From positions 17,448 to 81,447 of the forward strand of contig NZ_JAGYJK010000009.1 in assembly GCF_018402175.1 (NCBI RefSeq): a DNA stretch of 64,000 nt, read 5' to 3'. Positions 9,662-19,090 of this stretch are shown one piece after another. Position 1 is the first letter of the stretch; every line of letters begins with the position of its first letter. The notes beneath the pieces are model-generated. The model did not search any database and was not told the origin of the DNA. It saw only the letters and a list, made by a program, of their open reading frames with translations. The stretch comes from Yoonia sp. Its GTDB lineage: Bacteria > Pseudomonadota > Alphaproteobacteria > Rhodobacterales > Rhodobacteraceae. Position numbers and translations under genes: made by a program.

Positions 9662-9933
9662 GTTCCTGAACCCCCGTTCCACCACGAGAAGATCAAAGGG
9701 CCAGAATGTTAAGTTTCGCCTTCGCGCATTTAATTTTTCATTTAAAACTGTTAATTAATAGTGGCTTAACATGATGAATGACCCGACTGCGCCTTGACAA
9801 AAACCACAGGCGATACCCCACCAGCCCGCCATATGGGACTGACGCGCGTATGGCTGCGACAATGAAATAAGTTGCGAACGCTTCGCATTTGCACATAAAT
9901 GGCGCCATGAAGACACGAATCAAAGGATAGACC
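9662..9933. promoter_or_regulatory. Divergent promoter region of the protease and mntA
   Basis: A 272-bp gap, AT-rich at 9700-9770 and holding no credible gene. It contains the promoters of the lipoprotein protease (minus) and the manganese transporter (plus), and the inverted repeat at 9873-9887. Confidence 0.6.
9873..9887. promoter_or_regulatory. Putative Mur (Fur-family) operator upstream of mntA
   Basis: A perfect inverted repeat, arms TGCGAA and TTCGCA with a 3-bp centre, continuing into ATTTGCA. It lies about 47 bp before the mntA start codon. The position and TGC...GCA pattern suit the Fur-like Mur repressor of manganese genes in alphaproteobacteria. Assignment is by analogy. Confidence 0.55.
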
Positions 9934-10917
9934 ATGTCCACCCAAAGCGTGGCAGCACGGCTTTGCGCAACGGTCGCGGCACTTGCGATCACCACCCCCG
10001 CCTTTGCGCAGGATGGGCCGCTGAACGTGCTGACCACCGTGACCATGATCGCGGATGTCGCGGCAAATGTGGCGGGCGATTGTGCCACGGTCACATCGCT
10101 GTTGGGTGCGGGCAGTGATCCGCATCTGTACCGCCCGACGGCGGCGGATGTGCAAAAGCTATCGGGTGCCGATCTGATCCTGTATGTCGATCCCGCTCTC
10201 GAAGCGCGGCTGGCCGAGGTGCTGGCAGGTTTCACCGACCGCACACCGACCATCGGCCTTGCACGCGCGAGCTTTGACGACAGCACCTTGCTGGGCGATG
10301 CCGAGGATGCCGCACAGATCGACCCGCATCTGTGGATGGATGTCAGCCTTTGGGCGCAGATCGCCCCCGTGATCGCCGATGCCATCGCCGCCCAGCGCCC
10401 CGATTGCGCGGATGATCTGGCGGCGAATGTCGCCAATTACACGGCCCAGCTGGACGCGCTGCACATTTGGGTAACACAGGCGATCGCCTCGATCCCAAAG
10501 GATCAGCGCCTGTTGATCACCGCGCATGACGCCTTTGAATATTTCGCCTCCGGCTATGGCATCACGGCGTCCGAGGCCATCGAAGGCATCAGCACCGAAT
10601 CCGAGGCCAGCATCGGCGATATCCGCGATGTGGCGGCCTTTGTCGTCGACAGCGGCGTGCCTGCGGTCTTTGTTGAAACCACGATCAACCCCCGCACCAT
10701 TGAAGCCTTGGTGGCAGAGGTGCAAAGTCAGGGCCATGCTGTGGTCATCGGTGGCGCGCTGTTTTCGGATGCCATGGGTGATGACGGAACCCCCGAAGGC
10801 ACCTATATCGGCATGATCCGCGCCAATACGGTGACCGTGACCAAAGCCCTCGGTGGCACATTACCGGATTGGCCAAAGGCGTTGGACGGCTGGGCGCGCG
10901 ACTGGACCATCAAGTGA
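9934..10917 (+). CDS. mntA: Manganese-type ABC transporter, metal-binding protein
   Basis: A 327-aa periplasmic cluster A-I metal-binding protein. Signal peptide MSTQSVAARLCATVAALAITTPAFA, mature start QDGPLNVLTT. Metal ligands expected of the PsaA/MntA/ZnuA family are in place: His in DPHLYRPTAAD, His in IDPHLWMDV, Glu in ESEASIGDI and Asp in LFSDAMGDDGTPEGTY. There is no His-rich loop of ZnuA type, and the operon has two permease genes as in mnt/tro/sit systems, so Mn (possibly also Fe) is more likely than Zn. SD AAAGGA precedes the ATG. Confidence 0.88.
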   Translation: MSTQSVAARLCATVAALAITTPAFAQDGPLNVLTTVTMIADVAANVAGDCATVTSLLGAGSDPHLYRPTAADVQKLSGADLILYVDPALEARLAEVLAGFTDRTPTIGLARASFDDSTLLGDAEDAAQIDPHLWMDVSLWAQIAPVIADAIAAQRPDCADDLAANVANYTAQLDALHIWVTQAIASIPKDQRLLITAHDAFEYFASGYGITASEAIEGISTESEASIGDIRDVAAFVVDSGVPAVFVETTINPRTIEALVAEVQSQGHAVVIGGALFSDAMGDDGTPEGTYIGMIRANTVTVTKALGGTLPDWPKALDGWARDWTIK

Positions 10918-10950
10918 GCGCGCCACAGCGCCATCCACAGAAAAGGGGCG

Positions 10951-11727
10951 ATGATGCGTGACGATACCCTGCACGAGCCTGAACAGGCGCTGCATGTCGA
11001 GGATCTGACCGTCACCTATGGCGCGAACCCGGTGTTGTGGGATATCGACCTTGATATCCCCCCCGGCGTGATGTGCGCCATCGTCGGCCCGAACGGGGCG
11101 GGCAAATCCACGCTGATCAAGGCGGCGCTTGGCCTTGTGCGCCCTGTCGCGGGGCATGTGCGGTTTCTGGGGCGGCCCATCGGGCAGATGCGCGGGCAGA
11201 TCGGCTATGTCCCGCAGCGCCACAGCGTCGATTGGGATTTCCCAACAACCGCGCGCGATGTTGTCGAAATGGGTCTTTACCGCGACCTTGGCTGGCTGCG
11301 CCGACCGGGCAAGGCGGAACATGCCCGCGCTTTGGCCGCCTTGGCCGAGGTCGGGATGCAGGATTATGCCGACCGCCAGATCAGCCAGTTGTCGGGCGGC
11401 CAGCAACAGCGGGTGTTTATCGCGCGGGCCTTGGTGCAGGACGCGCCGATCCTGATCCTTGACGAACCGATGGCAGGGGTCGATGCCAGCACCGAGGCAA
11501 TCATCATCGCCTTGCTGAAAAAGCTCCGCGATGCGGGGCGCACGGTGATCGTCGTGCATCACGACCTGACAACAGTGCAAAGCTATTTTGACTGGCTGGT
11601 CATGCTGAACGTGCGCATCATCGCGCAAGGCCCCGTCGCGCAGACCTATTCGGCCGACAACCTGCGTGCGGCCTATGGCCGCCATCTGGCGATGATCGCC
11701 GTTCCGGCCGAGGAAGCCGCATCTTGA
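10951..11727 (+). CDS. mntB: Manganese-type ABC transporter, ATPase
   Basis: A 258-aa ABC ATPase that powers the metal importer. Walker A GPNGAGKST, Q-loop GYVPQRHSVDWDFP, signature LSGGQQQR, Walker B ILILDEPMAGVD and switch His in VVHHDLTTV are all intact. The Q-loop with VDWDFP is typical of Mn/Zn/Fe chelate-type ATPases. Its stop overlaps the TTG start of the next permease gene. Confidence 0.92.
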   Translation: MMRDDTLHEPEQALHVEDLTVTYGANPVLWDIDLDIPPGVMCAIVGPNGAGKSTLIKAALGLVRPVAGHVRFLGRPIGQMRGQIGYVPQRHSVDWDFPTTARDVVEMGLYRDLGWLRRPGKAEHARALAALAEVGMQDYADRQISQLSGGQQQRVFIARALVQDAPILILDEPMAGVDASTEAIIIALLKKLRDAGRTVIVVHHDLTTVQSYFDWLVMLNVRIIAQGPVAQTYSADNLRAAYGRHLAMIAVPAEEAAS

Positions 11728-12872
11728 CGGCCATCATCGACCTTTTCTCCAGCGACATTGTCCAGACCGTGCTGATCGGTGCAGCGCTGCTGGGCGCGAT
11801 TTCGGGGATGCTGGGGGCCTTTGCCGTGCTGCGCCGCCAAAGCCTGCTGGGCGATGCGCTCAGCCATGCCGCCCTGCCCGGTGTCTGCCTTGGGTTCTTG
11901 ATCGCGGGCGGGCGTGATCTGGGCAGCGTGATGGTCGGCGCTTTTGCCACGGGGGCGCTGGCGGCCTTGGTGATGATGCTGATCGTGCGGCGCACGAGCT
12001 TGAAAACCGATGCCGCCCTTGGCATCGTGCTGAGCGTGTTTTTCGCCGTGGGCATCGTCCTGTTGACCGTGATCCAGACGCAGGGCGGGTCCGGCAGTCT
12101 GGGCCTGATGACCTTTTTGTTCGGGCAGGCAGCAGCGATCCTGCGCAGCGATCTGTGGGTTATGGGTGGGGTCGGTCTAGTTGCATTATTGCTGGTGCTG
12201 GCCTTCTGGAAAGAATTCAAGCTGGTCAGTTTCGATGCAGCCTTTGCCCGCGCCCAAGGCTTTCCTGTGACCGCGTTAGAGGCAGTGCTGACCGTCATGG
12301 TGGCGCTTGCCATCGTGGTGGGATTGCAGCTGGTCGGGGTGGTGCTGATGGTTGCCTTGCTGATCGCACCCGCGGCGGCGGCGCGGCAATGGACGAATTC
12401 GCTGGGTGGGATGGTGGTGTTGTCAGCCGCCATCGGTGCGGCGTCCGGTGCAGGCGGCGCGCTGGTGAGTGCCACGACACGCGGGCTGGCCACCGGACCA
12501 GTCGTGGTGCTGATCGCCACAGGGATCGTGATGGTTTCATTGCTGATCGCCCCCGGGCGCGGTCTGGTCTGGCAGGCTACCGCCGCGCGACGCGCACGCG
12601 CGCGGATCAGCGACGGGCGGGTGCTGGCCACCTTGCAAGGCTTTGCGCAGATGCATGACGACGCGGGCTATCCCTCCGAGCGCGGCATGTTGCAGGTGGC
12701 CTTGGGGGTGAAACCGCCCGCCGCAACGCTGGCATCGCTGGAAAGCCGCGGGTTGATCCGGTCGGTCACGCATCCGCCCGAAACTACGCCGCATTGGGAA
12801 CTGACCAAAGCAGGCCATAGCGAGGCGGCCGCCCTATCCGGCCAGCCCGAAACAAGGCAGCGCACCACATGA
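11724..12872 (+). CDS. mntC: Manganese-type ABC permease 1, with C-terminal winged-helix-like tail
   Basis: A 382-aa protein of the ABC-3 permease family. Residues ~1-285 hold about eight membrane helices with LLGDALSHAALPGVCLGF and LLIAPAAAARQWTN. Residues ~290-382 form a hydrophilic tail (ARISDGRVLATLQGFAQMH...LASLESRGLIRSVTH...WELTKAGHSEAAAL) that looks like the winged helix seen behind some Tro/Mnt permeases. It starts at TTG 11724, overlapping the mntB stop (TTGA). It forms the channel with mntD. Confidence 0.88.
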   Translation: MTAIIDLFSSDIVQTVLIGAALLGAISGMLGAFAVLRRQSLLGDALSHAALPGVCLGFLIAGGRDLGSVMVGAFATGALAALVMMLIVRRTSLKTDAALGIVLSVFFAVGIVLLTVIQTQGGSGSLGLMTFLFGQAAAILRSDLWVMGGVGLVALLLVLAFWKEFKLVSFDAAFARAQGFPVTALEAVLTVMVALAIVVGLQLVGVVLMVALLIAPAAAARQWTNSLGGMVVLSAAIGAASGAGGALVSATTRGLATGPVVVLIATGIVMVSLLIAPGRGLVWQATAARRARARISDGRVLATLQGFAQMHDDAGYPSERGMLQVALGVKPPAATLASLESRGLIRSVTHPPETTPHWELTKAGHSEAAALSGQPETRQRTT

Positions 12873-12900
12873 TCACCGCCTTTTTCAGTCTATCCCGCTG

Positions 12901-13998
12901 ATGATCGTGCTGACCGGCGTGCTGACAGGCATTTCGGCGGCACTGCTGGGGTCGTTCCTGATCCTGCGCGGCAATGCGATGCTGACCGATGCAATCAGCC
13001 ATTCCATCGTCTTCGGCATCATCGTTGTCTGGCTACTGACGGGCCAGACATCGGGGCCAGTGCAGGTGCTGGGGGCGGCGATCACCGGCGTCCTGACGGT
13101 CATTTTATCGGAACTTCTGGCGCGCTCAAAACTGGTCAAGATGGATGCGGCCATCGGCCTGGTATTTCCCGCACTCTTTGCCGCCGGCGTGATCCTGATT
13201 TCAATCAACGCGCGCAATGTGCATCTGGATGTGGACAGCGTGCTGTTGGGCGAAATCGGCTTTGTCTGGCTGAATACCGTGGCGCTGTTCGGGGTGGATG
13301 TGCCGGTGGCGGTGGCGACACTGGGGGCGGTGCTGGTGGTCAACCTTACCTTCGTGCTGGTGTTGTGGAAAGAATTGAAACTGGCCACCTTCGACGCAGG
13401 GCTGGCCGCCGCCTTGGGGTTTTTGCCCGGTGTGTTGCATTACGCGATCCTGACCCTCACCAGCGTGACGGCGGTTGCGGCCTTCGACGCAGTCGGCGCG
13501 ATCCTGTTCATCGCCTTCGTCGTGGTCCCGCCTGCGACCGCCTATCTGCTGACCCGCAGGCTGTGGCTGATGGTCATGCTGGCGGTGGGCTTTGCGGTGG
13601 CCGCCGTGATCAGCGGGTATTTTCTGGCCTTGCACTGGAACGTGTCCATCGGCGGCATGATGGCCAGCATGACGGGCGTCTGGTTCGCACTGGCGCTGCT
13701 GTTCGCACCGGCGCAGGGGCTGGTCGCGCAGGCGTTGCGCGCACGCACCGAACGGCTGGACCATGATTGCCGCGCGCTGGTGGCGCATCTGTTCACCCAT
13801 CAGGACACCCCCGCCATGGCCGAGGAAAACACCCTGCGCGCGCTGGTCAGTCACCTGCGCTGGACCGCGCCGCGCGCCCGCGCCGCCGTACTGCGCGCGC
13901 ATGACCGCGACCTGATCGAACGCCGCGATGGCCTATTGTGCCTGCGCCCCAAAGGCACAGCCGAGGTCGAGGCGATTTTTGGGCGCAGCAACGCCTAA
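12901..13998 (+). CDS. mntD: Manganese-type ABC permease 2 (5' end probably frameshifted)
   Basis: A 365-aa annotated reading frame of the same ABC-3 permease family, with MLTDAISHSIVFGIIVVWLL and ILFIAFVVVPPATAYLL. The tail after ~residue 280 (LVAHLFTHQDTPAMAEENTLRALVSHL...RAHDRDLIERRDGLLCLRPKGTAEV) again resembles a winged helix. ATG 12901 has no clear ribosome site. An ATG at 12869 overlaps the mntC stop (ATGA), and one extra T in the run 12881-12885 would join it in frame as MITAFFQSIPLMIVLTG, a natural N-terminus. I think that is the real start. Confidence 0.88.
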   Translation: MIVLTGVLTGISAALLGSFLILRGNAMLTDAISHSIVFGIIVVWLLTGQTSGPVQVLGAAITGVLTVILSELLARSKLVKMDAAIGLVFPALFAAGVILISINARNVHLDVDSVLLGEIGFVWLNTVALFGVDVPVAVATLGAVLVVNLTFVLVLWKELKLATFDAGLAAALGFLPGVLHYAILTLTSVTAVAAFDAVGAILFIAFVVVPPATAYLLTRRLWLMVMLAVGFAVAAVISGYFLALHWNVSIGGMMASMTGVWFALALLFAPAQGLVAQALRARTERLDHDCRALVAHLFTHQDTPAMAEENTLRALVSHLRWTAPRARAAVLRAHDRDLIERRDGLLCLRPKGTAEVEAIFGRSNA

Positions 13999-14852
13999 CC
14001 CTGATTGACGACCCTTTGGGTCTGCACGCCCAGCCCGTCGATGCCAAGGCGCATGGTTTCACCACCCGCGAGATAGTGTTGCGGATTTTGCCCCATACCC
14101 ACCCCCGGCGGTGTGCCTGTCGAAATGATATCGCCCGGCTGCAGGCTCATGAACTGCGAACAATAAGCCACCAGATGCGGCACCTTGAAAACCATCGTCG
14201 CGGTGCTGCCGTCCTGATAGCGATGGCCATCTACCTCTAGCCAGAGGCGCAGGTTGTCATGATCGGCAATCTCGTCACGCGTCACCAGCCAGGGGCCAAT
14301 GGGGCCGAAGGTGTCGCAGCCTTTGCCCTTGTCCCAAGTGCCCGCGCGTTCGATCTGGTATGAGCGTTCCGACACATCATTGATCACGCAGAACCCCGCG
14401 ACATGGGCCATGGCGTCGGATTCTTCGATATAGGCGCCACCCTGCCCGATCACGACGCCCAGTTCGACCTCCCAATCGGTCTTGACTGACCCGCGCGGGA
14501 TCAGGATGTCATCATCGGGGCCCGTGATGGCCGATGTCCATTTGTTGAAAATCACTGGTTCGGGCGGCACGGCAAGCCCGCTTTCAGCAGCATGATCGGC
14601 GTAATTCAGCCCGATACAGATGAATTTTCCGACCTGCCCGACACAGGGGCCAAGCCGCAGGTCATGCTGCGGGGTGCCGTCAACAATCGGCAGGCTGTCG
14701 ATATCAAGCGCCTGCAACCGCGCGATACTGGCGGGCAACAAGGCCGCTGCGGCGATGTCCGGCACATAGGCGGAAAGGTCGCGCACGCGGCCTTGCGCAT
14801 CCAGACATCCGGGTTTTTCCTGACCGCCGGGGCCGTAACGCACGAATTTCAT
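13995..14852 (-). CDS. Fumarylacetoacetate hydrolase (FAH) family protein
   Basis: A 285-aa cytoplasmic metal-dependent hydrolase. It has the FAH core KFICIGLNYADHAAE, PVIFNKWTSAITGPDD, the metal-binding acidic motif DWEVELGVVIG, INDVSERSYQ and IISTGTPPGVGMG. Members cleave C-C bonds of 2,4-diketo acids (for example 2,4-diketo-3-deoxy-L-fuconate) or are annotated as ureidoglycolate lyase. No sugar or purine operon surrounds it, so the substrate is open. It converges with mntD, overlapping by 4 bp. Confidence 0.85.
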   Translation of the reverse strand: MKFVRYGPGGQEKPGCLDAQGRVRDLSAYVPDIAAAALLPASIARLQALDIDSLPIVDGTPQHDLRLGPCVGQVGKFICIGLNYADHAAESGLAVPPEPVIFNKWTSAITGPDDDILIPRGSVKTDWEVELGVVIGQGGAYIEESDAMAHVAGFCVINDVSERSYQIERAGTWDKGKGCDTFGPIGPWLVTRDEIADHDNLRLWLEVDGHRYQDGSTATMVFKVPHLVAYCSQFMSLQPGDIISTGTPPGVGMGQNPQHYLAGGETMRLGIDGLGVQTQRVVNQG

Positions 14853-15069
14853 CTGTTTGTCTTCTTTCCCGGTTCATGGGGCGCAGCTACGATCCGCACT
14901 GAATGCTGCAGAATGACCGGCCCCGAGTTTGCCGATCATGTGATATGCGACTGGTCATGAAAGTAAATGGTCGCAGCGCTCATCTTAGAAAGTTGGGTCT
15001 TGCGACATTGTATTGTGCGGCCTGCGCTTGTGGACCAAACCAGAATCAAGTGCTGCGTTGATGGACACA

Positions 15070-17292
15070 TCAGCTTTTTTTAGCGACAGGTCGCCGCGCG
15101 GTGAGCCGCGGATCACCGGCGCGGTCGCGTACTGCAACCTGCGCGGCACTTGTGCTTTGCTTGACTAATGCGACCAGATCGACAAGCGCCGCAAGATCGC
15201 TTGTTTTCTGCAAACGCAACGTTTCGCAGTGGTTTCCCGCACGCGGCAACCCCAGCGTCATGGCCGCCCCGTTGAGCATATGCAGCGCCTCGTCCAGACG
15301 ATTGGGGGCGGGACCGTCGGCACCCGTATTGACCATCTGGACAAGCGCCTCGGCATCCTTGCAGAGCTGGTCCAGCAAATCGCACAACAGATCAGGGCCC
15401 AGTTCATCCAGCACCAAGTGCAATTGCGCCATGTCCAACATGGTATCGGACGTGGGGGCTGTCGGTTTTGCCACGACCGGTTTGGGCAAGGCCATGCAGC
15501 CACGCAGCATAGATCCCAATTTGTCGCGAGTCACGGGCTTGGCCACAAAATCGGTCATGCCGGCGTCCAGACAGCGCTGCCGGTCCTCGGCATAGGCATT
15601 GGCGGTCAGGCCGATGATCGGCAAATCAATGCCAAGGCCGCGAATCGCGCGGGTCGCTGCCAGACCGTCCATCACCGGCATCTGCAAATCCATCAACACG
15701 ATGTCAAAGGCAGCCAACTGCACAAGATCAAGCGCGATGCTACCGTCATTGGCAGTAACGACCCGCGCACCGAAACTTTGCAGCAACGCAGCGGCCACTT
15801 CGCGGTTGATGGGGTTATCCTCGACCAGCAGCACCCGGATATCGCGAGGCACGTCCGGCTGGACCGGGATAGCGCGCACAGCCACAGGCGCCGCCGGTCC
15901 CAGGACCGTGACCGGCAGTTCAACCCAAAACACACTGCCTTGGCCTATCGCGCTTTCGACGCCGATCCGTCCCCCCATACCGGTGACCACCCGCCTACAG
16001 ATCGCAAGGCCCAGCCCAGTGCCACCAAACGGGCGCGATTCCGATCCTTCAATCTGGCTAAAATCGCGGAACAGCTTGCCGTGATCTTCGGGCGCAATGC
16101 CGATGCCGCTGTCTTGCACCTCGATGCGCAAACCGTCTTGCGCCAAAAGCATCCCACGCACGCTGACCCGACCTACGGGCGTGAACTTGATCGCATTGGA
16201 CACAAGGTTCAAAAGGATCTGCCGCAGGCGGATTTCATCGGTCATGATTGTTATGGCGGGCAGATCAATATCGAACGCAAGACCGGCATCCGCAATGCGT
16301 GCCTGGAACACATCCTGGACAAGACTGACCACATCAGGCAGCGAGACAGGCGCATTGTTGAAGGTGACGCCGTTGGCATCAAGATTCGAATAATCAAGAA
16401 TATCGTTGATGATATCGAGCAGAACATGCCCAGACCGCCAGATTGTGAGGACGCGGCGGGATTGCGCAGGGTCCAGATCCTCGGTCCGCAAAAGATCGGC
16501 CGCCCCGATGATGCCGTTCAGTGGCGTGCGAATTTCATGGCTCATCGTGGCCAGAAACATCGATTTCGCCGCACTTGCAGCCTCGGCGGCGGCGGCACTG
16601 CGCGAATTTCGGACCGAAAGCTCGCGCAATTGTTTCTGGGTCTGGGAAATAATGCGCAGGTCAAGGAATTGCAGCAGGATCGTGCAGATGAAAACCAGCG
16701 CTGCAACCCCCGCAGCCACGGCAAGCCGCTGATACAAGGCAAATGCCTGCTGCCTGCTTGCAACACGGGCCTCGTTCAGCGTCGCATTGGTCGCGATGAC
16801 AAGATCGTTGCTGGTCGTATTGACCTTTCGGGCCTCGGCAAGGATGAGCGGCAAGGCGTCTTCAACCGCCGACCGGTCACCAGCAAGCGCATCAATCATC
16901 TGCGCCAGATCATGTATTTCCTGACTGACGGCGGCCTCAATGATCTGCAATTCACTGGAGGATTGAAAAGAATCCGAAAAAACACCCCGATCAAGCAAGG
17001 CGATCCGGCTATACAATAAGTCAAAGGCAAGCAATACTGCGTCAATCGCATCGGGTGTTGGGTTATTCTGCGCCTCCAGCACAACCTGGGTCAGCCGTGA
17101 CGCTTGACGGTTGGTCTGGAAAACCGCCCACATCGCATCTTCGCGCACGCTTTGCAGCATGACCTGCCGGCGATCCTGCAGACTGGCGAAAAGATAGGCT
17201 GTCGCTAAAATCATTGCCAGACCCAGCACCATCAATGCGAAGGTGACCCAGCGAACGGACAGGTTCCACCCCAATATCTTGGGATAGACCAC
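15070..17292 (-). CDS. Hybrid sensor histidine kinase with receiver and Hpt-like domain
   Basis: About 740 aa. Two membrane helices (~15-40 and ~200-220) flank a ~160-residue periplasmic sensor. Then come the HisKA domain with phospho-His in [14 protein letters not shown], HATPase_c ([30 protein letters not shown]), a receiver with Asp in [14 protein letters not shown], and a C-terminal Hpt-like segment with His in [14 protein letters not shown] choose GTG 17292, one base after the stop of the upstream gene, over the ATG at 17376 inside that gene. It is co-transcribed with an HD-GYP regulator and a secreted protein, suggesting a phosphorelay that ends in c-di-GMP turnover. Confidence 0.88.
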   Translation of the reverse strand: MVYPKILGWNLSVRWVTFALMVLGLAMILATAYLFASLQDRRQVMLQSVREDAMWAVFQTNRQASRLTQVVLEAQNNPTPDAIDAVLLAFDLLYSRIALLDRGVFSDSFQSSSELQIIEAAVSQEIHDLAQMIDALAGDRSAVEDALPLILAEARKVNTTSNDLVIATNATLNEARVASRQQAFALYQRLAVAAGVAALVFICTILLQFLDLRIISQTQKQLRELSVRNSRSAAAAEAASAAKSMFLATMSHEIRTPLNGIIGAADLLRTEDLDPAQSRRVLTIWRSGHVLLDIINDILDYSNLDANGVTFNNAPVSLPDVVSLVQDVFQARIADAGLAFDIDLPAITIMTDEIRLRQILLNLVSNAIKFTPVGRVSVRGMLLAQDGLRIEVQDSGIGIAPEDHGKLFRDFSQIEGSESRPFGGTGLGLAICRRVVTGMGGRIGVESAIGQGSVFWVELPVTVLGPAAPVAVRAIPVQPDVPRDIRVLLVEDNPINREVAAALLQSFGARVVTANDGSIALDLVQLAAFDIVLMDLQMPVMDGLAATRAIRGLGIDLPIIGLTANAYAEDRQRCLDAGMTDFVAKPVTRDKLGSMLRGCMALPKPVVAKPTAPTSDTMLDMAQLHLVLDELGPDLLCDLLDQLCKDAEALVQMVNTGADGPAPNRLDEALHMLNGAAMTLGLPRAGNHCETLRLQKTSDLAALVDLVALVKQSTSAAQVAVRDRAGDPRLTARRPVAKKS

Positions 17293-17293
17293 C

Positions 17294-17791
17294 TCAGTCC
17301 CCGACGTCGATCTGTGCGATCTGCCAGACAGATCGGCCGAAATAAACCTCATCGAACAGGTCGGGGTTGTCATCAAAAGGGTAAATCAAAAACAACGGGC
17401 CTTTGTCGCGCACCGACATCACCTGCCCATCCAGATGGGTTGCAAGCACCACATTCAGATCGCGCAGGTCGCTGGCCGGAACGGTGGCGGCGTAATCGTT
17501 CAGCGCGACGACGCGCAATGTCGCACCCTGCGCGCCCACCGCATCAAGAAGGGCGGCGCCCAGCGGACCACTGAAATCATGGGTACCCTCGAACCAAGGC
17601 GTCGCGGTTGTAATGCTGCCCTGCTGCAAATCTTGCAGCATCGCCCGGTCAAATCGCGCCACGCCATTCCCGTTGGTATGGGTGATCTTTCCCGAAACCG
17701 TCAGGATCACGTCGCCTTGCGGGGCGGGCAATTCAGCCGCCTGCACCAAAGAGGCGGCCATGGACAGAACAAAAAACAGCAGATATTTCAT
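17294..17791 (-). CDS. Secreted protein with sulfite-oxidase-like molybdopterin-binding fold
   Basis: A 165-aa exported protein. Signal peptide [18 protein letters not shown]. The mature part ([18 protein letters not shown]..., [62 protein letters not shown]) matches the oxidoreductase molybdopterin-binding domain, but the short length and lack of the cofactor-binding Cys suggest a non-catalytic form. It sits between an HD-GYP regulator and a hybrid kinase, 24 bp after one and one base before the other, so it may be the periplasmic sensor partner of the kinase. That role is inferred. Confidence 0.75.
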   Translation of the reverse strand: MKYLLFFVLSMAASLVQAAELPAPQGDVILTVSGKITHTNGNGVARFDRAMLQDLQQGSITTATPWFEGTHDFSGPLGAALLDAVGAQGATLRVVALNDYAATVPASDLRDLNVVLATHLDGQVMSVRDKGPLFLIYPFDDNPDLFDEVYFGRSVWQIAQIDVGD

Positions 17792-17815
17792 CTTGTTCCC
17801 CTGTTTTGCAGCATT

Positions 17816-18862
17816 TCAAGCAACGTGGGTGGTGACAGCAGGGTCAGTATAATACTTTTTGATTTCGGTTAAGCCCGCAGTAAAGGCGAGCACGCAGCGC
17901 GGATCAAAGTGACGCCCTGACTGGCGCAGGATTTCGGCGTAGGATTGATCGAAAGACCAAGCTTCCTTATAAGGCCGTTCGGAACAAAGTGCATCAAAAA
18001 CATCTGCAACTGCCGTAATCCGGGCAGGCAGCGGAATATCCGTTCCGGAAAGACCCTTTCCATAGCCGCTGCCATCCCATTTTTCGTGATGATACAGCGC
18101 GATGTCATAGGCCATGCGGATCAGGTCGCTGTCACCGTCTTTCAGGATTTGCGCCCCGATCTCGATGTGACGCTGGATTTCCAGCCGCTCGTCATCGGTC
18201 AGGGCTGCGGGCTTGTTCAGCACAGCGTCGCTGATGCCGATCTTGCCGGTATCGTGCAGCGGTGCAGCCAGATAAATCGTCCTGCAAAAGGCCTTGCTTT
18301 GCCCCAATGTGCGGGCAATGATTTCGGCCACAGCCGCCACGCGAGAGATATGTTGCTGGGTCGTGCCGTCGCGCAATTCGATGGCACGCGCCAGTCGCCA
18401 GATCAGTTCTTCCTCGCGTTCGGCCAGTTTACGGGTGGCCTGCTGCACTTCTGCATCAAGGTGCAAGGCCCGATCCATCAGCGCCAACTGGGCCTTACGC
18501 AATGACAAAAGGTTTTGCGCACGCACGCGCAGTTCGTCAGGGTCAAAGGGTTTATTCAGAAAATCCGTCGCCCCCGATCGCACGGCCGCCAGACGCAATT
18601 CGCGGTCATGATCAGCCGTCAGCATGATGACGGGAATGAACTGGTAATCGGCCAGGGTGCGCAGATGCATGATACAGGTGATCCCGTCCATGTCTGACAT
18701 GCGATAATCGACAAGCACCAGATCGAACATCACTTCACGGCACCGCGCCAGTGCCGATATCGCGTCAGAAAAGCATTCGACCTCATATTCCTCGGAACGG
18801 GACAGAACGGCGCGGATCACGCTCCGGCTGATCGGTTCGTCGTCAACAATACAGACACGCAT
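17816..18862 (-). CDS. Response regulator with HD-GYP domain (RpfG-like)
   Basis: A 348-aa cytoplasmic protein. The receiver (1-125) has acidic pocket VDDE, phospho-Asp 52 in VDYRMSDMDG and lysine in FLNKPFDP. The HD-GYP domain (~150-330) has the metal-binding HD at 203-204 (PLHDTGKIGI) and HHEKWDGSGY. The family GYP tripeptide reads GYG (266-268). HD-GYP domains hydrolyse cyclic di-GMP. It is the first gene of an operon with a secreted protein and a hybrid kinase, the likely phosphodonor. Confidence 0.88.
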   Translation of the reverse strand: MRVCIVDDEPISRSVIRAVLSRSEEYEVECFSDAISALARCREVMFDLVLVDYRMSDMDGITCIMHLRTLADYQFIPVIMLTADHDRELRLAAVRSGATDFLNKPFDPDELRVRAQNLLSLRKAQLALMDRALHLDAEVQQATRKLAEREEELIWRLARAIELRDGTTQQHISRVAAVAEIIARTLGQSKAFCRTIYLAAPLHDTGKIGISDAVLNKPAALTDDERLEIQRHIEIGAQILKDGDSDLIRMAYDIALYHHEKWDGSGYGKGLSGTDIPLPARITAVADVFDALCSERPYKEAWSFDQSYAEILRQSGRHFDPRCVLAFTAGLTEIKKYYTDPAVTTHVA

Positions 18863-19090
18863 TGTTTTGGTGGCCCCTCACTTTTCACTGCGTTTCCTGC
18901 CGGGTCCCCGCAAGAGACAAGCATAACGATCAAACTTTCGTCACCAGGTCTTAATTATACGTAAACTCAAGTTTCAGGTCCGTCGAAAAAGCGACAGGCT
19001 GACGGAGAACACCATAGCATTCATTCTTGCGGCGTGGACAAAAATTCCCATATGCACATGACGCCATGGAACAATCCGGCAAGGTGCAAG

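Noticed and set aside
12873..12900. mntD starting at ATG 12869 in the given sequence
   Set aside because: As given, that frame stops after ten codons; it works only with one extra base.
15229..17019. 596-aa ORF on the plus strand over the hybrid kinase
   Set aside because: Long because of high GC; composition is typical of an antisense shadow and the kinase on the other strand has all motifs.
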